64,000 nt of DNA. Origin: VAYN01 sp963702075. Lineage in GTDB: Bacteria; Actinomycetota; Thermoleophilia; Solirubrobacterales; 70-9. The translations under genes were made by a program, and so were the position numbers. The notes beneath the pieces are model-generated. The model saw only the letters and a program-made list of their open reading frames with translations, did no database searches and was not told where the DNA came from. Below are positions 16,764 to 24,760 of this stretch, piece after piece (positions within the stretch are counted from its first letter, which is position 1; each line of letters starts with the position of its first letter). The stretch is taken from contig OY969703.1 in the NCBI GenBank assembly GCA_963702075.1, positions 682,001 to 746,000 of the forward strand. Reading direction: 5' to 3'.

Positions 16764-17427
16764 GGCTCAGCTCCCGCGCTTCTTCGTAGGCCCGGGCGGC
16801 CTCGGGGCTCGGTTCTGACCGCGGCCCGCCCCGCGCCCACTCCTCGGTGCCGTGGGCGTTGTAGCGCTGGCGCCAGCCCTGGTCGGGGTTGCCGATGATC
16901 TGCTGCTGCAGCTTGGTGAAGCCGTAGAGAACCGCCTCCGGCCGCGGCGGGCAGCCCGGCACGTAGATGTCGACGGGGAGGAACTTGTCGGCGCCCTGGA
17001 GGACGGCGTAGTTGGCGAACATCCCGCCTGAGGAGGAGCAGGCGCCCATCGCCATCACCCACTTCGGCTCCAGCATCTGGTCGTAGAGGCGGCGGATGAC
17101 CGGCGCCATTTTCACCGAGACCCGGCCCGAGAGGACCATCAGGTCGGCCTGGCGGGGCGAGGCGCGCCCGGCCTCGGCGCCGAAGCGGGCGATGTCGTAA
17201 CGGGCCGTGACCGCCGCCATCGGGATCCCCTCGATCGCGCAGCAGGCGAGGCCGAAGGTGAGCGGGAAGATCGAGTTCGCCCGCGCCATGTTGAGCACCT
17301 TGTCGAAGGTGGTGGTGAGGATCCGCTCTTCGACGTAGCGCTCGAGGTCCTCGCCCTCGAGGTCGCCGCGGAGCAGGTCGCGGGCGGCCACTTGCTTATC
17401 GCGCAGGGAGCGGCGCTCTACCTCCAA
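16756..17427 (-). CDS. nuoB: NADH-quinone oxidoreductase subunit B (cluster N2)
   Basis: 223 residues from a TTG at 17427, which overlaps the nuoA stop region; no ATG or GTG fits as well before the conserved core. The N2 4Fe-4S ligands are all present: adjacent C62-C63 (GLACCAIEG), C130 (MGACSSSGGMF) and C159 (VPGCPPRPEAV). N2 is the terminal cluster that reduces quinone. The C-terminus carries a charged extension past the usual end. The TTG start choice is inferred from spacing and overlap. Confidence 0.94.
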   Translation of the reverse strand: MEVERRSLRDKQVAARDLLRGDLEGEDLERYVEERILTTTFDKVLNMARANSIFPLTFGLACCAIEGIPMAAVTARYDIARFGAEAGRASPRQADLMVLSGRVSVKMAPVIRRLYDQMLEPKWVMAMGACSSSGGMFANYAVLQGADKFLPVDIYVPGCPPRPEAVLYGFTKLQQQIIGNPDQGWRQRYNAHGTEEWARGGPRSEPSPEAARAYEEARELSLA

Positions 17428-17795
17428 TCCAGGGCCCCCTTTCGCCAGACGTAGACGAAGGCGACGAGCAGGAGGACGACGAAGGTGACCAGCTCGCCGA
17501 GGACGAGGAGGCTGTCGGCCCCCTTGAGGATGACCCCGATGGGGTAGAGGAAGACGACCTCGATATCGAAGAGGATGAAGAGCATCGCGACGAGGTAGAA
17601 GGTGACGCCGAAGCGCAGCCCCTTCGTCGGCTCGACCGGGATCCCGGACTCGTAAGGCTCGCCCTGGCGCTGGCTGGCGGCGGTCGCCCGCTGCGGCTTC
17701 TTCGGCCCGACCAGGTGGTTGACCAGCGCGAAGACGCCGCCGACCGTGAGGCCGAGGAAGGCGAAGACGAGGATCGGGAGGTAGCTCTTCAGCAC
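17418..17795 (-). CDS. nuoA: NADH-quinone oxidoreductase subunit A
   Basis: 125 residues from a GTG at 17795, three transmembrane helices. The family signature is YESGIPVEPTKGLRFGVTFYLVAMLFILFDIEVVFLYP-like, with the Asp/Glu pair in the second helix and the ESG loop that usually carries a Cys (here YESGIP has none). It is the first gene of the nuo operon. The start lacks a convincing Shine-Dalgarno, so a leaderless or weak start is possible. Confidence 0.93.
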   Translation of the reverse strand: MLKSYLPILVFAFLGLTVGGVFALVNHLVGPKKPQRATAASQRQGEPYESGIPVEPTKGLRFGVTFYLVAMLFILFDIEVVFLYPIGVILKGADSLLVLGELVTFVVLLLVAFVYVWRKGALDWR

Positions 17796-17954
17796 GGGGA
17801 AGTTCGAGTTGTTGCCGGGCTCGGCTGCCAGGGTTCGGATACCCGTGTGCAGCCGCCGTAGCCCCTGTTATATACCGACTTTGTGACAACTTGCTACATA
17901 GTGATTTTCCGCATCAGGAAGCCGAATCCCGACCCATTCGGGCGGATTTAGCCC
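17796..17954. promoter_or_regulatory. divergent intergenic region upstream of nuoA
   Basis: This 159-base region separates nuoA (minus) from the membrane protein at 17955 (plus) and must hold the nuo promoter. Its centre (about 17868-17915) is clearly A+T-richer than the surroundings. It contains TATAAC on the minus strand near 17868-17874 as a possible -10, and the near-palindrome TTGTGACAA at 17881-17889. I could not find a convincing -35 at 16-18 bases from TATAAC, so the promoter call is tentative. Confidence 0.4.
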
Positions 17955-18386
17955 GTGGTCGGCCTCCACATCGCCGTAGGCGTCTGCTTAATCGCGCTAA
18001 ATGCGGCCGCGGGCCTCGTCGGCGGCATCGCCTGGTACCGCGACCGGCCCTCGATCCCCTTCTGGTATCTGCTCCGCGCCGCCCAGGTCTCGGTCTTCAT
18101 TCAGGCCCTTCTCGGCGGCCTCCTGGTCGTCACCAACCACGAGCCGAAGGAAGGCCTCCACTACCTCTACGGCATCCTCCCCCTCCTCGTCTCCTTCATC
18201 GCCGAGGGCGCCCGAGCCGACGCCGCCAGCCGCGAGGTCGGCGAAACCGACTACGGGAACCTCCCCCAAGCCGACCAAGAAGCCCTGGCCCTGGCCATAG
18301 TCCGCCGCGAGATGGGAATCATGGCCGTCAGCTGCGGCGTCATCTTCTTCCTCGCCCTGCGCGCCGCAAGCACCAGCGGGCTTTGA
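17955..18386 (+). CDS. small four-helix membrane protein, unknown function
   Basis: 143 residues from a GTG. Four hydrophobic segments are visible at about residues 4-24, 41-61, 68-84 and 121-137. A polar loop between helices 3 and 4 contains EGARADAASREVGETDYG. The second half of helix 2 carries QALLGGLLV followed by a HEPKEGLHYLYG loop, a pattern seen in conserved actinobacterial proteins without a named function. It is divergent from nuoA, which might mean co-regulation, but nothing in the protein points to respiration. Confidence 0.7.
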   Translation: MVGLHIAVGVCLIALNAAAGLVGGIAWYRDRPSIPFWYLLRAAQVSVFIQALLGGLLVVTNHEPKEGLHYLYGILPLLVSFIAEGARADAASREVGETDYGNLPQADQEALALAIVRREMGIMAVSCGVIFFLALRAASTSGL

Positions 18387-18396
18387 TCGCCGAACC

Positions 18397-18428
18397 GATG
18401 ATTTGCCACCTCACAGGTGGTAAATCGT
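18397..18428. terminator. hairpin between convergent genes
   Basis: GATTTGCCACCT and AGGTGGTAAATC form a 12-bp stem with one G-T type mismatch and a 3-base loop. It lies between the membrane protein ending at 18386 and the convergent Ddn-like gene ending at 18436. There is no strong T-run, so it may be a bidirectional barrier and not a canonical intrinsic terminator. Confidence 0.5.
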
Positions 18429-18435
18429 CAGCTCG

Positions 18436-18876
18436 TCAGTCGATGCGAAATGCCGGGTGGTCGGGGGCGATGCGGCGCAGCTCCTCGTCAGGCGCATCGG
18501 GGCCGACGCCGTCGAAGAAGGCGCCAACCTCCCATTTCCACTTCTCCAGGTAGGCACGAAGCAGCGGCACCCGTTCGCCCTCCGGCACCTCTTTCGCCGT
18601 GAACTCCTCGACGCGACGGCCGAGCACGAGGCGACCGCCGCCGCTGACCCGCATGTTGCGGACCCACTGGGTGTTCCCGCGCGGCGCGACGAGGTAGCGA
18701 GCGCCCTCGAACTCGAGCAGGTTGACCGGGGTCCGTCGCCACTCGCCGCTCTTGCGGCCCTTCACTTCCAGCACCCGCGACCCGGCGACGCTGAGCCCCA
18801 GCTTCGTCGCCCCGGCGACAATCCGGTTGAAGACGTGTTTCGTGAACCAACCTGGCTCCTGGAACGTCTCGGCCAT
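18436..18876 (-). CDS. deazaflavin (F420)-dependent nitroreductase family protein
   Basis: 146 residues of the Ddn/DUF385 split-barrel family. The diagnostic GRKSGEWRRTPVNLLE strand-turn and YLVAPRGNTQWVRNMR segment are present at about residues 40-75; these form the F420 phosphate and deazaflavin pocket. Members use reduced F420 to reduce quinones or nitro compounds. The N-terminal helix (WFTKHVFNRIVAGATKLG) is the usual membrane- or quinone-proximal helix. It is next to a flavin reductase gene on the same strand with only four bases between, so the two are probably co-transcribed. Substrate is unknown. Confidence 0.85.
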   Translation of the reverse strand: MAETFQEPGWFTKHVFNRIVAGATKLGLSVAGSRVLEVKGRKSGEWRRTPVNLLEFEGARYLVAPRGNTQWVRNMRVSGGGRLVLGRRVEEFTAKEVPEGERVPLLRAYLEKWKWEVGAFFDGVGPDAPDEELRRIAPDHPAFRID

Positions 18877-18880
18877 GGTC

Positions 18881-19357
18881 CTATTTAAGCGGCCGGTATT
18901 CGCCGCCGTGGAAGACGAGTGGGTCGCCCTCCCGCGCCTCTAGGGCCCGGACTTCGCCGGTGACGATTACGTGGTCGCCGGCAGCGAGGACGTCGCGGAG
19001 GTCGCAGGCGATCCAGATCAGGGCGTCGTCGATGGCGGGGATGCCGTCGCGGTCGCTCCAGGGGACGCCGGACCACTTCTCGGCCACGGGGGCCTTGGTG
19101 GCGAAGGCGCGGGCTATGGGCTCCTGGCCGGCGTGGAGGACGCTGATGCCGAAGGAGTCGGCGGCCTGGGCGGCGAGCAGGGTGCGGGAGCCGCGGTCGA
19201 GGCAGGCGAGCATCATCATCGGCTCTATGGAGAGGGAGGAGACGGCGTTGGCGGTCGCTCCGGCCGGTCCGTCGGGCCCGTCGGCGGTGACGACCGTGAC
19301 CCCGGTCGGCAGTCCTGCCATGGCGGCTCGGAAGCTGTCTGGATCGGGCGGCGGCAT
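18881..19357 (-). CDS. flavin reductase (FMN-binding split barrel) family protein
   Basis: 158 residues from ATG 19357; the frame is open to 19507, but the extra part is low complexity. The flavin reductase fold is shown by FRAAMAGLPTGVTVVTADG at the start and the GATANAVSSLSIEPMMMLACL segment near 35-55, where the FMN phosphate is bound. SFGISVLHAGQEPIARAFA follows, with the terminal GDHVIVTGEVRALE strand. These enzymes supply reduced flavin to monooxygenases or reduce flavins with NAD(P)H. It pairs with the F420-dependent gene downstream and is divergent from the cytochrome c gene. Confidence 0.85.
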   Translation of the reverse strand: MPPPDPDSFRAAMAGLPTGVTVVTADGPDGPAGATANAVSSLSIEPMMMLACLDRGSRTLLAAQAADSFGISVLHAGQEPIARAFATKAPVAEKWSGVPWSDRDGIPAIDDALIWIACDLRDVLAAGDHVIVTGEVRALEAREGDPLVFHGGEYRPLK

Positions 19358-19400
19358 CGTCAGGTAGCGGATCGGCGCTAGACAATATGATGCCCGCCGC

Positions 19401-19802
19401 ATGCGTTCCACGTTGGTCATCGCCGCCGTCATCGCCGCCGCCCTCGGCCTCGCCGCCTGCGGCTCCTTCGGCTCCGAAAAGGTCGCGGTCTCCAAGGACG
19501 ACCCCAACTACAGCGGCGCCGAGGCCTTCGCCACCCACTGCTCGGGCTGCCACACGCTGAGCGCCGCCGGAACGCAGGGCAGCGGCAACCGCGGGCAGCG
19601 GACGCAGGGTCCGAACCTCAACCAGCGGGAAGAGACCTATGAAGATGTCCTCTACGCGATCCAGAACGGCGGCTTCTCGGGCGCGATCATGCCCCAGAAC
19701 ATCGTCGTCGGCGAAGAAGCGAAGGCGGTCGCCAAATTCGTCGAAAAGTACGCCGGTGAAGACGCCGAATCCTCGCCGCGTCCCGGCCAGGAATCTCCCT
19801 AG
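19401..19802 (+). CDS. cytochrome c lipoprotein (class I)
   Basis: 133 residues. A signal peptide ends in a lipobox LAAC near residue 20, so the mature protein is probably a membrane-anchored, extracytoplasmic lipoprotein. A single haem-binding motif CSGCH lies near residue 50, and the likely axial Met is in SGAIMPQNIV near 95, as in small class I cytochromes of the c6/c555 type. A -10-like TATGAT lies just upstream. It could shuttle electrons between quinol oxidase components; no oxidase gene is nearby. The gap to serS is 15 bases. Confidence 0.88.
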   Translation: MRSTLVIAAVIAAALGLAACGSFGSEKVAVSKDDPNYSGAEAFATHCSGCHTLSAAGTQGSGNRGQRTQGPNLNQREETYEDVLYAIQNGGFSGAIMPQNIVVGEEAKAVAKFVEKYAGEDAESSPRPGQESP

Positions 19803-19817
19803 CCGCGAGGCGCTCCC

Positions 19818-21089
19818 ATGCTGGACCTGAAGGCGATCCGCTCTGATCCCGAGCGGGTCAAAGCCGCGTTGGCGCGACGGGGCGCCGCCGAGCAGCTCGA
19901 CGAGCTACTCGCCCTGGACGCGCGACGCCGCGAGCTGCTGCCGGAGGTCGAGAACGCGCAGGCCGAGCGCAAGGCCCTCTCCAAGCAGGTCGGCGAACGC
20001 AAACAGGCGGGCGAAGACGCCGAGGAGCTGATGGCGAGCGTGCAGGGGCTGAAGGAGCGGATCGAGTCGGCCAAAGCGGAGCTGGAGCAGGTCGAGGCCA
20101 AGCTCGGAGAGCTGGCGCCGACCCTGCCCAACATCCCTGACCCCGACGCGCCGGAAGGGATGACCGAGGAGGACGCGGTGGTGATCCGCGAGGTCGGTGA
20201 GCGCCCGCGGTTCGACTTCGAGCCCCGCGACCACCTCGAGATCGGCACCGAGCTCGGCCTGATCGAGATGGAGAAGGCGGCCGAGCTCTCCGGCTCGCGC
20301 TTCGCCTACCTGAAGGGCGATCTGGTCCTGATCGAGCTGGCCCTGGTCCGCTTCGTGATCGACCTCGTTCGCGCCGAGGGGCACGAGCCGGTGGTGCCGC
20401 CGGTGCTGGTCCGGGAAAGCGCGCTGGAGGGGACCGGCATGTTCCCCGGCGACCGCGACCAGATCTACGAAATCCCCAAGGACGAGCTCTTTCTCACCGG
20501 CACCTCCGAGGTCGCGCTTGCCGGCCTGCACGCCGACGAGATCCTCGACGCCGGCCGGCTGCCGCTGCGCTACTGCGCCTTCTCGACCTGCTTCCGCCGC
20601 GAGGCCGGCGCCGCCGGCCGCGACACCCGCGGCATCTTCCGCGTCCACCAGTTCGACAAGGTCGAGATGTTCTCGTTCGTCGAACCGGGCGCCTCGAGCG
20701 ACGAGCACGAGCGGCTGCTGGCGATCGAGGAGCGGATCCTCGGCGAGCTCGAGATCCCCTACCGGGTCGTCAACGTCGCCGTCGGCGACCTCGGCGCTCC
20801 GGCGGCGAAGAAGTACGACTGCGAGGCCTGGATCCCCAGTCAGGGCCGCTTCCGCGAGCTCACTTCCTGCTCGAACACGACCGATTACCAGGCCCGCCGG
20901 CTCGGCGCTCGCTACCGCCCCGAGGAGGGCGCGGCCCCGCAATCGGTGCACACGCTGAACGGCACCGCCTGCGCCGTCGGCCGCACGATCATCGCCCTGA
21001 TCGAGAACCGCCAGGAGAGCGACGGCGGTTTCACGCTACCCAAAACTTTGCATCGGTACGGAGCGCCTGAAAGAATCGCGGCTGGATGA
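19818..21089 (+). CDS. serS: seryl-tRNA synthetase
   Basis: 423 residues, the normal length. The N-terminal antiparallel coiled-coil arm that grips the long variable arm of tRNA-Ser covers residues 1-110. The class II catalytic core follows: motif 2 with FRREAGAAGRDTRGIFRVHQFDKVEMF near 260-285 and motif 3 NGTACAVGRTIIALIEN near 380-395, both serine-type. TGTSEVALAG is the serine-pocket loop. It is followed at 22 bases by a response regulator gene on the same strand. Confidence 0.97.
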   Translation: MLDLKAIRSDPERVKAALARRGAAEQLDELLALDARRRELLPEVENAQAERKALSKQVGERKQAGEDAEELMASVQGLKERIESAKAELEQVEAKLGELAPTLPNIPDPDAPEGMTEEDAVVIREVGERPRFDFEPRDHLEIGTELGLIEMEKAAELSGSRFAYLKGDLVLIELALVRFVIDLVRAEGHEPVVPPVLVRESALEGTGMFPGDRDQIYEIPKDELFLTGTSEVALAGLHADEILDAGRLPLRYCAFSTCFRREAGAAGRDTRGIFRVHQFDKVEMFSFVEPGASSDEHERLLAIEERILGELEIPYRVVNVAVGDLGAPAAKKYDCEAWIPSQGRFRELTSCSNTTDYQARRLGARYRPEEGAAPQSVHTLNGTACAVGRTIIALIENRQESDGGFTLPKTLHRYGAPERIAAG

Positions 21090-21111
21090 GCCGCGCGAAG
21101 CCAGGGCTGTC

Positions 21112-21765
21112 ATGAGCACGGGGGTGCGGGAAGCCAAGCGGGTCGTGCTCTGCGACGACCACGAGATCGTCCGCGACGCGATCAAAGCGCGGATGATGAA
21201 CTCCAGCATCGTCGAAATCGTCGGCGAGGCCGGCAACGGGCGCGACGTGGTCGACGTCGTCAAGGAACTGGAACCGGACGTCCTCATCATCGACGTCGAG
21301 CTGCCCAAGCGCGACGGCATCGAGGCGACCAAGGAGGTCCTCAAAGTCCGGCCGCGGACCAAAGTCATCATCTTCACCGCGCACGCCCAGCCGGACCTGC
21401 TGGCGCTTGCTCTCCGCGCCGGCGCCTCCGGCTACGTGCTGAAGTCGGCGCCGGCCGAGGACATCGCCAAGGCGGTCAAAGCGGTCACCCAGGGCGGCAC
21501 CTTCCTCGGCGGCGACTTCGCCGGCGGCAAGCCGTCAGAGGTCGAGAAACTGCTCGACCTCTCGCCGCGGGAGCGGCAGATCCTCGAGCTGCTGGCCGAG
21601 GGGCTGCGGGTCAAAGAAATCGCCGACCGCCTGCAGCTGAGCCCGGCGACCGTGCACACCCACGTGCGCAACGCGATCGCCAAGCTCGAGGTCGACACCC
21701 GCACCGAGGCGGTCGCGCTCGCGGTCCGCTTCAGTTACCTAGGCGCCGGCGGCGGGGCCCTTTAA
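21112..21765 (+). CDS. NarL/LuxR-type response regulator
   Basis: 217 residues. The receiver domain has the acidic pair (CDDHE), the phosphoacceptor Asp in DVLIIDVELP near residue 60, the Thr of IIFTAHA near 90 and the Lys of GYVLKSAP near 110. The C-terminal LuxR helix-turn-helix begins at LSPRERQILELLAEGLRVKEIA, with the recognition helix SPATVHTHVRNAIAKL. No partner kinase is adjacent; the only histidine kinase in the window is at 44785. The target is unknown. Confidence 0.92.
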   Translation: MSTGVREAKRVVLCDDHEIVRDAIKARMMNSSIVEIVGEAGNGRDVVDVVKELEPDVLIIDVELPKRDGIEATKEVLKVRPRTKVIIFTAHAQPDLLALALRAGASGYVLKSAPAEDIAKAVKAVTQGGTFLGGDFAGGKPSEVEKLLDLSPRERQILELLAEGLRVKEIADRLQLSPATVHTHVRNAIAKLEVDTRTEAVALAVRFSYLGAGGGAL

Positions 21766-22163
21766 CTCTTCTTCTCGAGCGTCAGGGCGCAGCCGTTGAT
21801 GCAGAAGCGCTGGCCGCCTTTGTCCGCCGGGCCGTCGTCGAAGACGTGGCCGAGGTGGGCGTCGCAGTGCTTGCAGACGACCTCGGTGCGCCGCATGAAG
21901 AGGCTGTTGTCCGGCCGCAGCTCGACGTGCTCGAGGTTGGCCGGCTCGGTGAAGCTGGGCCAGCCGGTGCCGGAGTCGAACTTGGTGTCCGAGGAGAAGA
22001 GCTCGGTGCCGCAACAGACGCAGCGGTACATCCCCTCCGCCTTCTCGTCCACATAGGGACCGGTGAAAGCACGCTCGGTGCCGGCCTTACGGGTCACCTC
22101 GTACTGCTCGGGCGTCAGCTGCTCGCGCCACTCCTGCTCGCTCTTTTGAACTTTCGTCGCCAT
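21762..22163 (-). CDS. msrB: peptide-methionine (R)-S-oxide reductase
   Basis: 133 residues. MsrB reduces the R-sulfoxide of methionine in proteins. Two zinc-binding C-x2-C pairs are visible (CVCCGTELF near 48-51 and CKHCDAHLGHVF near 97-100). The catalytic region RFCINGCALTLE follows, with the active Cys in RFCIN and a second Cys four residues on that may act as resolving residue. The SGTGWPSF substrate loop is present. It converges with the response regulator, overlapping its stop by four bases. Confidence 0.95.
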   Translation of the reverse strand: MATKVQKSEQEWREQLTPEQYEVTRKAGTERAFTGPYVDEKAEGMYRCVCCGTELFSSDTKFDSGTGWPSFTEPANLEHVELRPDNSLFMRRTEVVCKHCDAHLGHVFDDGPADKGGQRFCINGCALTLEKKS

Positions 22164-22215
22164 CTAGCTCCCTTTCTCTCTTGTTTAGAGAGTACGCCCC
22201 GGGTATTACGAGCTT

Positions 22216-22728
22216 GTGACGCGCAGGGGCATGATCGCGACGCTCTTCCTGCTGGCGGGGTTACTCGCCCTGCCGAGCGCCTCCCAGGCCTGCGCCGGCC
22301 AGAACGACGGCAAAGCCTCAGCCGATGCGCAGGAGCGAACGATGCTCTGCCTCGTCAACCAGGCCCGCGCCGCCCGCGGCCTGCCGACGCTCGCCGCGAT
22401 GCGGTCCCTAGTCAAGGCAGCCGATCACAAGTCCCGCGACATCCTCCGCTGCGACGAATTCAGCCACGAAGCCTGCGGCCGCGAATTCACCTACTGGATG
22501 ACGCACTTCGGCTACCGCGGCTGCAGCGAGGGCGAGAACATCGCCTGGGGGAGCGGTGGCCTCGGTACCCCGGGTTCGATCTTCAAGGCCTGGATGCACT
22601 CCCAAGGCCACCGGGAAAACATCCTCGGCGACTACGAAGACACCGGGATCGGCCTGCAGTCGGGCAAGCTCGAAGGCTACGGCGGCGCCCACGTCTGGAC
22701 CGAGGAGTTCGGCAGCCGCTCCTGCTGA
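22216..22728 (+). CDS. secreted CAP/SCP-domain protein
   Basis: 170 residues from a GTG, with a signal peptide (hydrophobic core about 6-22, cleavage likely near SQA-CA). The mature part is a CAP superfamily domain: LCLVNQARAARGLPTL is the entry helix, the first conserved His lies in DHKSRDILRC, and SEGENIAWG is followed by the signature HSQGHRENILGDYEDTGIGL. Several Cys residues suggest disulfides. Bacterial CAP proteins are extracellular with unclear roles, sometimes linked to lipid binding or cell-wall stability. The gene ends just before the 51-bp palindrome. Confidence 0.88.
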   Translation: MTRRGMIATLFLLAGLLALPSASQACAGQNDGKASADAQERTMLCLVNQARAARGLPTLAAMRSLVKAADHKSRDILRCDEFSHEACGREFTYWMTHFGYRGCSEGENIAWGSGGLGTPGSIFKAWMHSQGHRENILGDYEDTGIGLQSGKLEGYGGAHVWTEEFGSRSC

Positions 22729-22732
22729 CCCG

Positions 22733-22783
22733 CGAACTGCATCAACTTTTCCACCTGCTGGATAGAAAAGTTGATGCAGTTCG
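22733..22783. repeat. 51-bp palindrome, copy 1
   Basis: Arms CGAACTGCATCAACTTTTC and its complement (19 bp) flank a 13-base loop. The reverse complement of 47955-48005 is identical over all 51 bases, loop included. The arms are A+T-rich against a ~70% G+C background. It lies between the CAP gene and the thioesterase gene; an in-frame TTG/ATG inside the right arm could be misread as the thioesterase start. Confidence 0.93.
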
Positions 22784-22791
22784 CCTTTACG

Positions 22792-23586
22792 ATGGCCCGC
22801 GTGTTCGACGCCTTCTACGAGCGCGATGGCGATCTCTTCCGCGCGACTGAGCTGACGCGGGGACCGTGGGACCCGGGCGCGCAGCATGCCGGCCCGCCGG
22901 CGGCGCTGCTCGGATACGCGATCGAGGGGCTGCCGGAATCCGAGGGCTTTCAGGTCGGGCGGGTGACGTTCGAGATCCTGCGTTCGGTGCTGCTCGCGCC
23001 GGTTCGGGTCCAGGCGCAGGTGGTGCGGCCGGGGCGGCGAGTGCAACTCCTGGAGGCGGAGCTGAGCGACGCCGAGGGCGAGGTGCTGATGCGGGCGCGC
23101 GCCTGGCGGATCCGGCGCGACGAGGTCGACGTGCCGCCCGAGGCGATCGTCGCCAGCGAGCCGCCCCCACCGCCCGAGCAAGCCACGGACGCGAACTTCT
23201 TCCCCACCGGCCAGGAGCACGGCTACCACTCGGCGATGGAGGTGCGCTTCGTCTCCGGTGACTTCATCGAGCCGGGGCCGGCGACGGTCTGGCTGCGGAT
23301 GCGCCAGCCGCTGGTCGCCGGCGAGGAGCCAACGCCGCTGCAGCGGACCCTCGTCGTCGCCGACGTCGGCAACGGCGTCAGCGCCTCACTCGACTTCCGC
23401 CGCTTCCTCTTCATCAACGTCGACCTGACCGCGCAGCTGGAGCGGATGCCGGAGGGGGACTGGATCGGTATCGACGCGGTGACGCGGCCGCGGCCGACCG
23501 GCGTCGGCAGCTCCGACTCGGTCCTCTTCGACCGTCGCGGCCGGATCGGCCGGGCGCTGCAGACGCTCTTGATCAGCGAGCGGTGA
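22792..23586 (+). CDS. acyl-CoA thioesterase family protein (double hotdog)
   Basis: 264 residues from ATG 22792; earlier in-frame starts fall inside the palindrome. The N-terminal FYERDGDLFRATELTRGPWDPGAQHAGPPAALLGYAI is characteristic of TesB-like thioesterases. It precedes the first hotdog (VGRVTFEILRSVLLAPVRVQAQVV), and the second hotdog contains the LVVADVGNGVSASLDF region with an Asp in the catalytic position. Substrate length cannot be judged. The last 14 bases overlap the convergent MFS gene. Confidence 0.8.
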   Translation: MARVFDAFYERDGDLFRATELTRGPWDPGAQHAGPPAALLGYAIEGLPESEGFQVGRVTFEILRSVLLAPVRVQAQVVRPGRRVQLLEAELSDAEGEVLMRARAWRIRRDEVDVPPEAIVASEPPPPPEQATDANFFPTGQEHGYHSAMEVRFVSGDFIEPGPATVWLRMRQPLVAGEEPTPLQRTLVVADVGNGVSASLDFRRFLFINVDLTAQLERMPEGDWIGIDAVTRPRPTGVGSSDSVLFDRRGRIGRALQTLLISER

Positions 23587-24760
23587 TGCCGCGCGGTGGC
23601 GGGTGCTCGCGCCGCAGCGCCACCGCGATCAGCAGCGCGGAGGAGACGGCGACCGCGGCGGCGAGGATGAAGGCGCCCTCGTAGCTGGTCAGCGCGGCTG
23701 CGAGCCCGGCCAGCGGCGCGCCGACGCCGACGCCGGCGTCGAAGAAGGCGGTGTAGGTGCCCATCGCGGCGCCGCGGGCGGTTTGTGAGACGCGGCCGAC
23801 GGCGATCAGCATCAGTGAAGGGTTGAGGAGCGAGAAGCCACCGCCCATCGCCATTCCGCCGACCAGCGCCAGCACGAGGCTGTGGGAGAGCGCGATCAGC
23901 AGCAGCCCGGCGGCCTCGACCAGAACGGCGCCGATCGCCACGGGGGCGGGACCGTAGCGATCGGGCAGGTGGCCGGCGAGCAGCCGCGCCAGCACGATCA
24001 TCGCCGCGAAGGCGGCGAAGACGGTGGCGCCGTGGCCGACCCCGCGGGATTCGAGCAGGAGGACGATGAAGGTGGCGAGGGTCGCGTAGCCGACCGAGGC
24101 GAGGGCGACGGCGAGCCCCGGCCGCACCGCCTCCGGCGCGATCAGCGGGTGCGGCTCGGCGTGGGCCAGCGGCTGGAAGGGGTCGGGCACGCGGAGCGCG
24201 ATCGCCGCCCCGATCAGCGGCAGGGCCGCGGCGCAGATCCACACCGTCTCGTAGCCGGAGGCGTGCAGCAGCACCTCGCCGAGCAGCGGGCCGACGCTGA
24301 GGCCTCCCCAGACCGCCAGCCCATAGAGGCCGAGGATGCGCCCGCGCCGCTCCGGCGGCGCCATGTCGACGATCCAGGCCGAGCCGGCGGTGTAGACGGC
24401 GCCCTCGCCGGCGCCGAGGACGAGGCGGGCGAGGATCAGGCCGGGGATGCCGAGGTGGGGCACGTAGAGCAGGCCGCTGAGCGAGACCAGCAGCGCACCG
24501 ACGAACACGGTCGGCCGTCGCCCGCGCGTGTCTGCGAGCCGGCCGGCGATCGGCCGCAGCAGCAGCCCGGTGACGGCGTAGGAGCCGATCACGATCCCGA
24601 CCGCGAGGTCGCTGGAGTCGAGCGGGCCGCGCACGTAGCGGGGCAGGACCGGCAGCACCGAGCCGACCGCGACGAGGCCGAGGAAGGTGACGGCGAAGAC
24701 CCCGGCGAAGCTGAGCCCCGGCCGCCGGTGCTGGCTGTCCGCCCGCCCCTCGGCGCTCAC
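23573..24760 (-). CDS. MFS transporter
   Basis: 395 residues, twelve hydrophobic helices. The signature between TM2 and TM3, GRLADTRGRRPT near residue 75, matches the MFS motif G-x3-D-R-x-G-R-R. The second half has the equivalent AGHLPDRYGPAPV. The size and TM arrangement resemble drug/H+ antiporter-type exporters, but the substrate cannot be inferred. The start overlaps the upstream HAD phosphatase stop by four bases, so the two form an operon. Confidence 0.88.
   Translation of the reverse strand: MSAEGRADSQHRRPGLSFAGVFAVTFLGLVAVGSVLPVLPRYVRGPLDSSDLAVGIVIGSYAVTGLLLRPIAGRLADTRGRRPTVFVGALLVSLSGLLYVPHLGIPGLILARLVLGAGEGAVYTAGSAWIVDMAPPERRGRILGLYGLAVWGGLSVGPLLGEVLLHASGYETVWICAAALPLIGAAIALRVPDPFQPLAHAEPHPLIAPEAVRPGLAVALASVGYATLATFIVLLLESRGVGHGATVFAAFAAMIVLARLLAGHLPDRYGPAPVAIGAVLVEAAGLLLIALSHSLVLALVGGMAMGGGFSLLNPSLMLIAVGRVSQTARGAAMGTYTAFFDAGVGVGAPLAGLAAALTSYEGAFILAAAVAVSSALLIAVALRREHPPPRGITAR

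Noticed and set aside
22772..22791. Thioesterase start inside the 51-bp palindrome
   Set aside because: TTG/ATG in the repeat arm are in frame, but the residues would be repeat-derived; ATG 22792 begins the conserved sequence.
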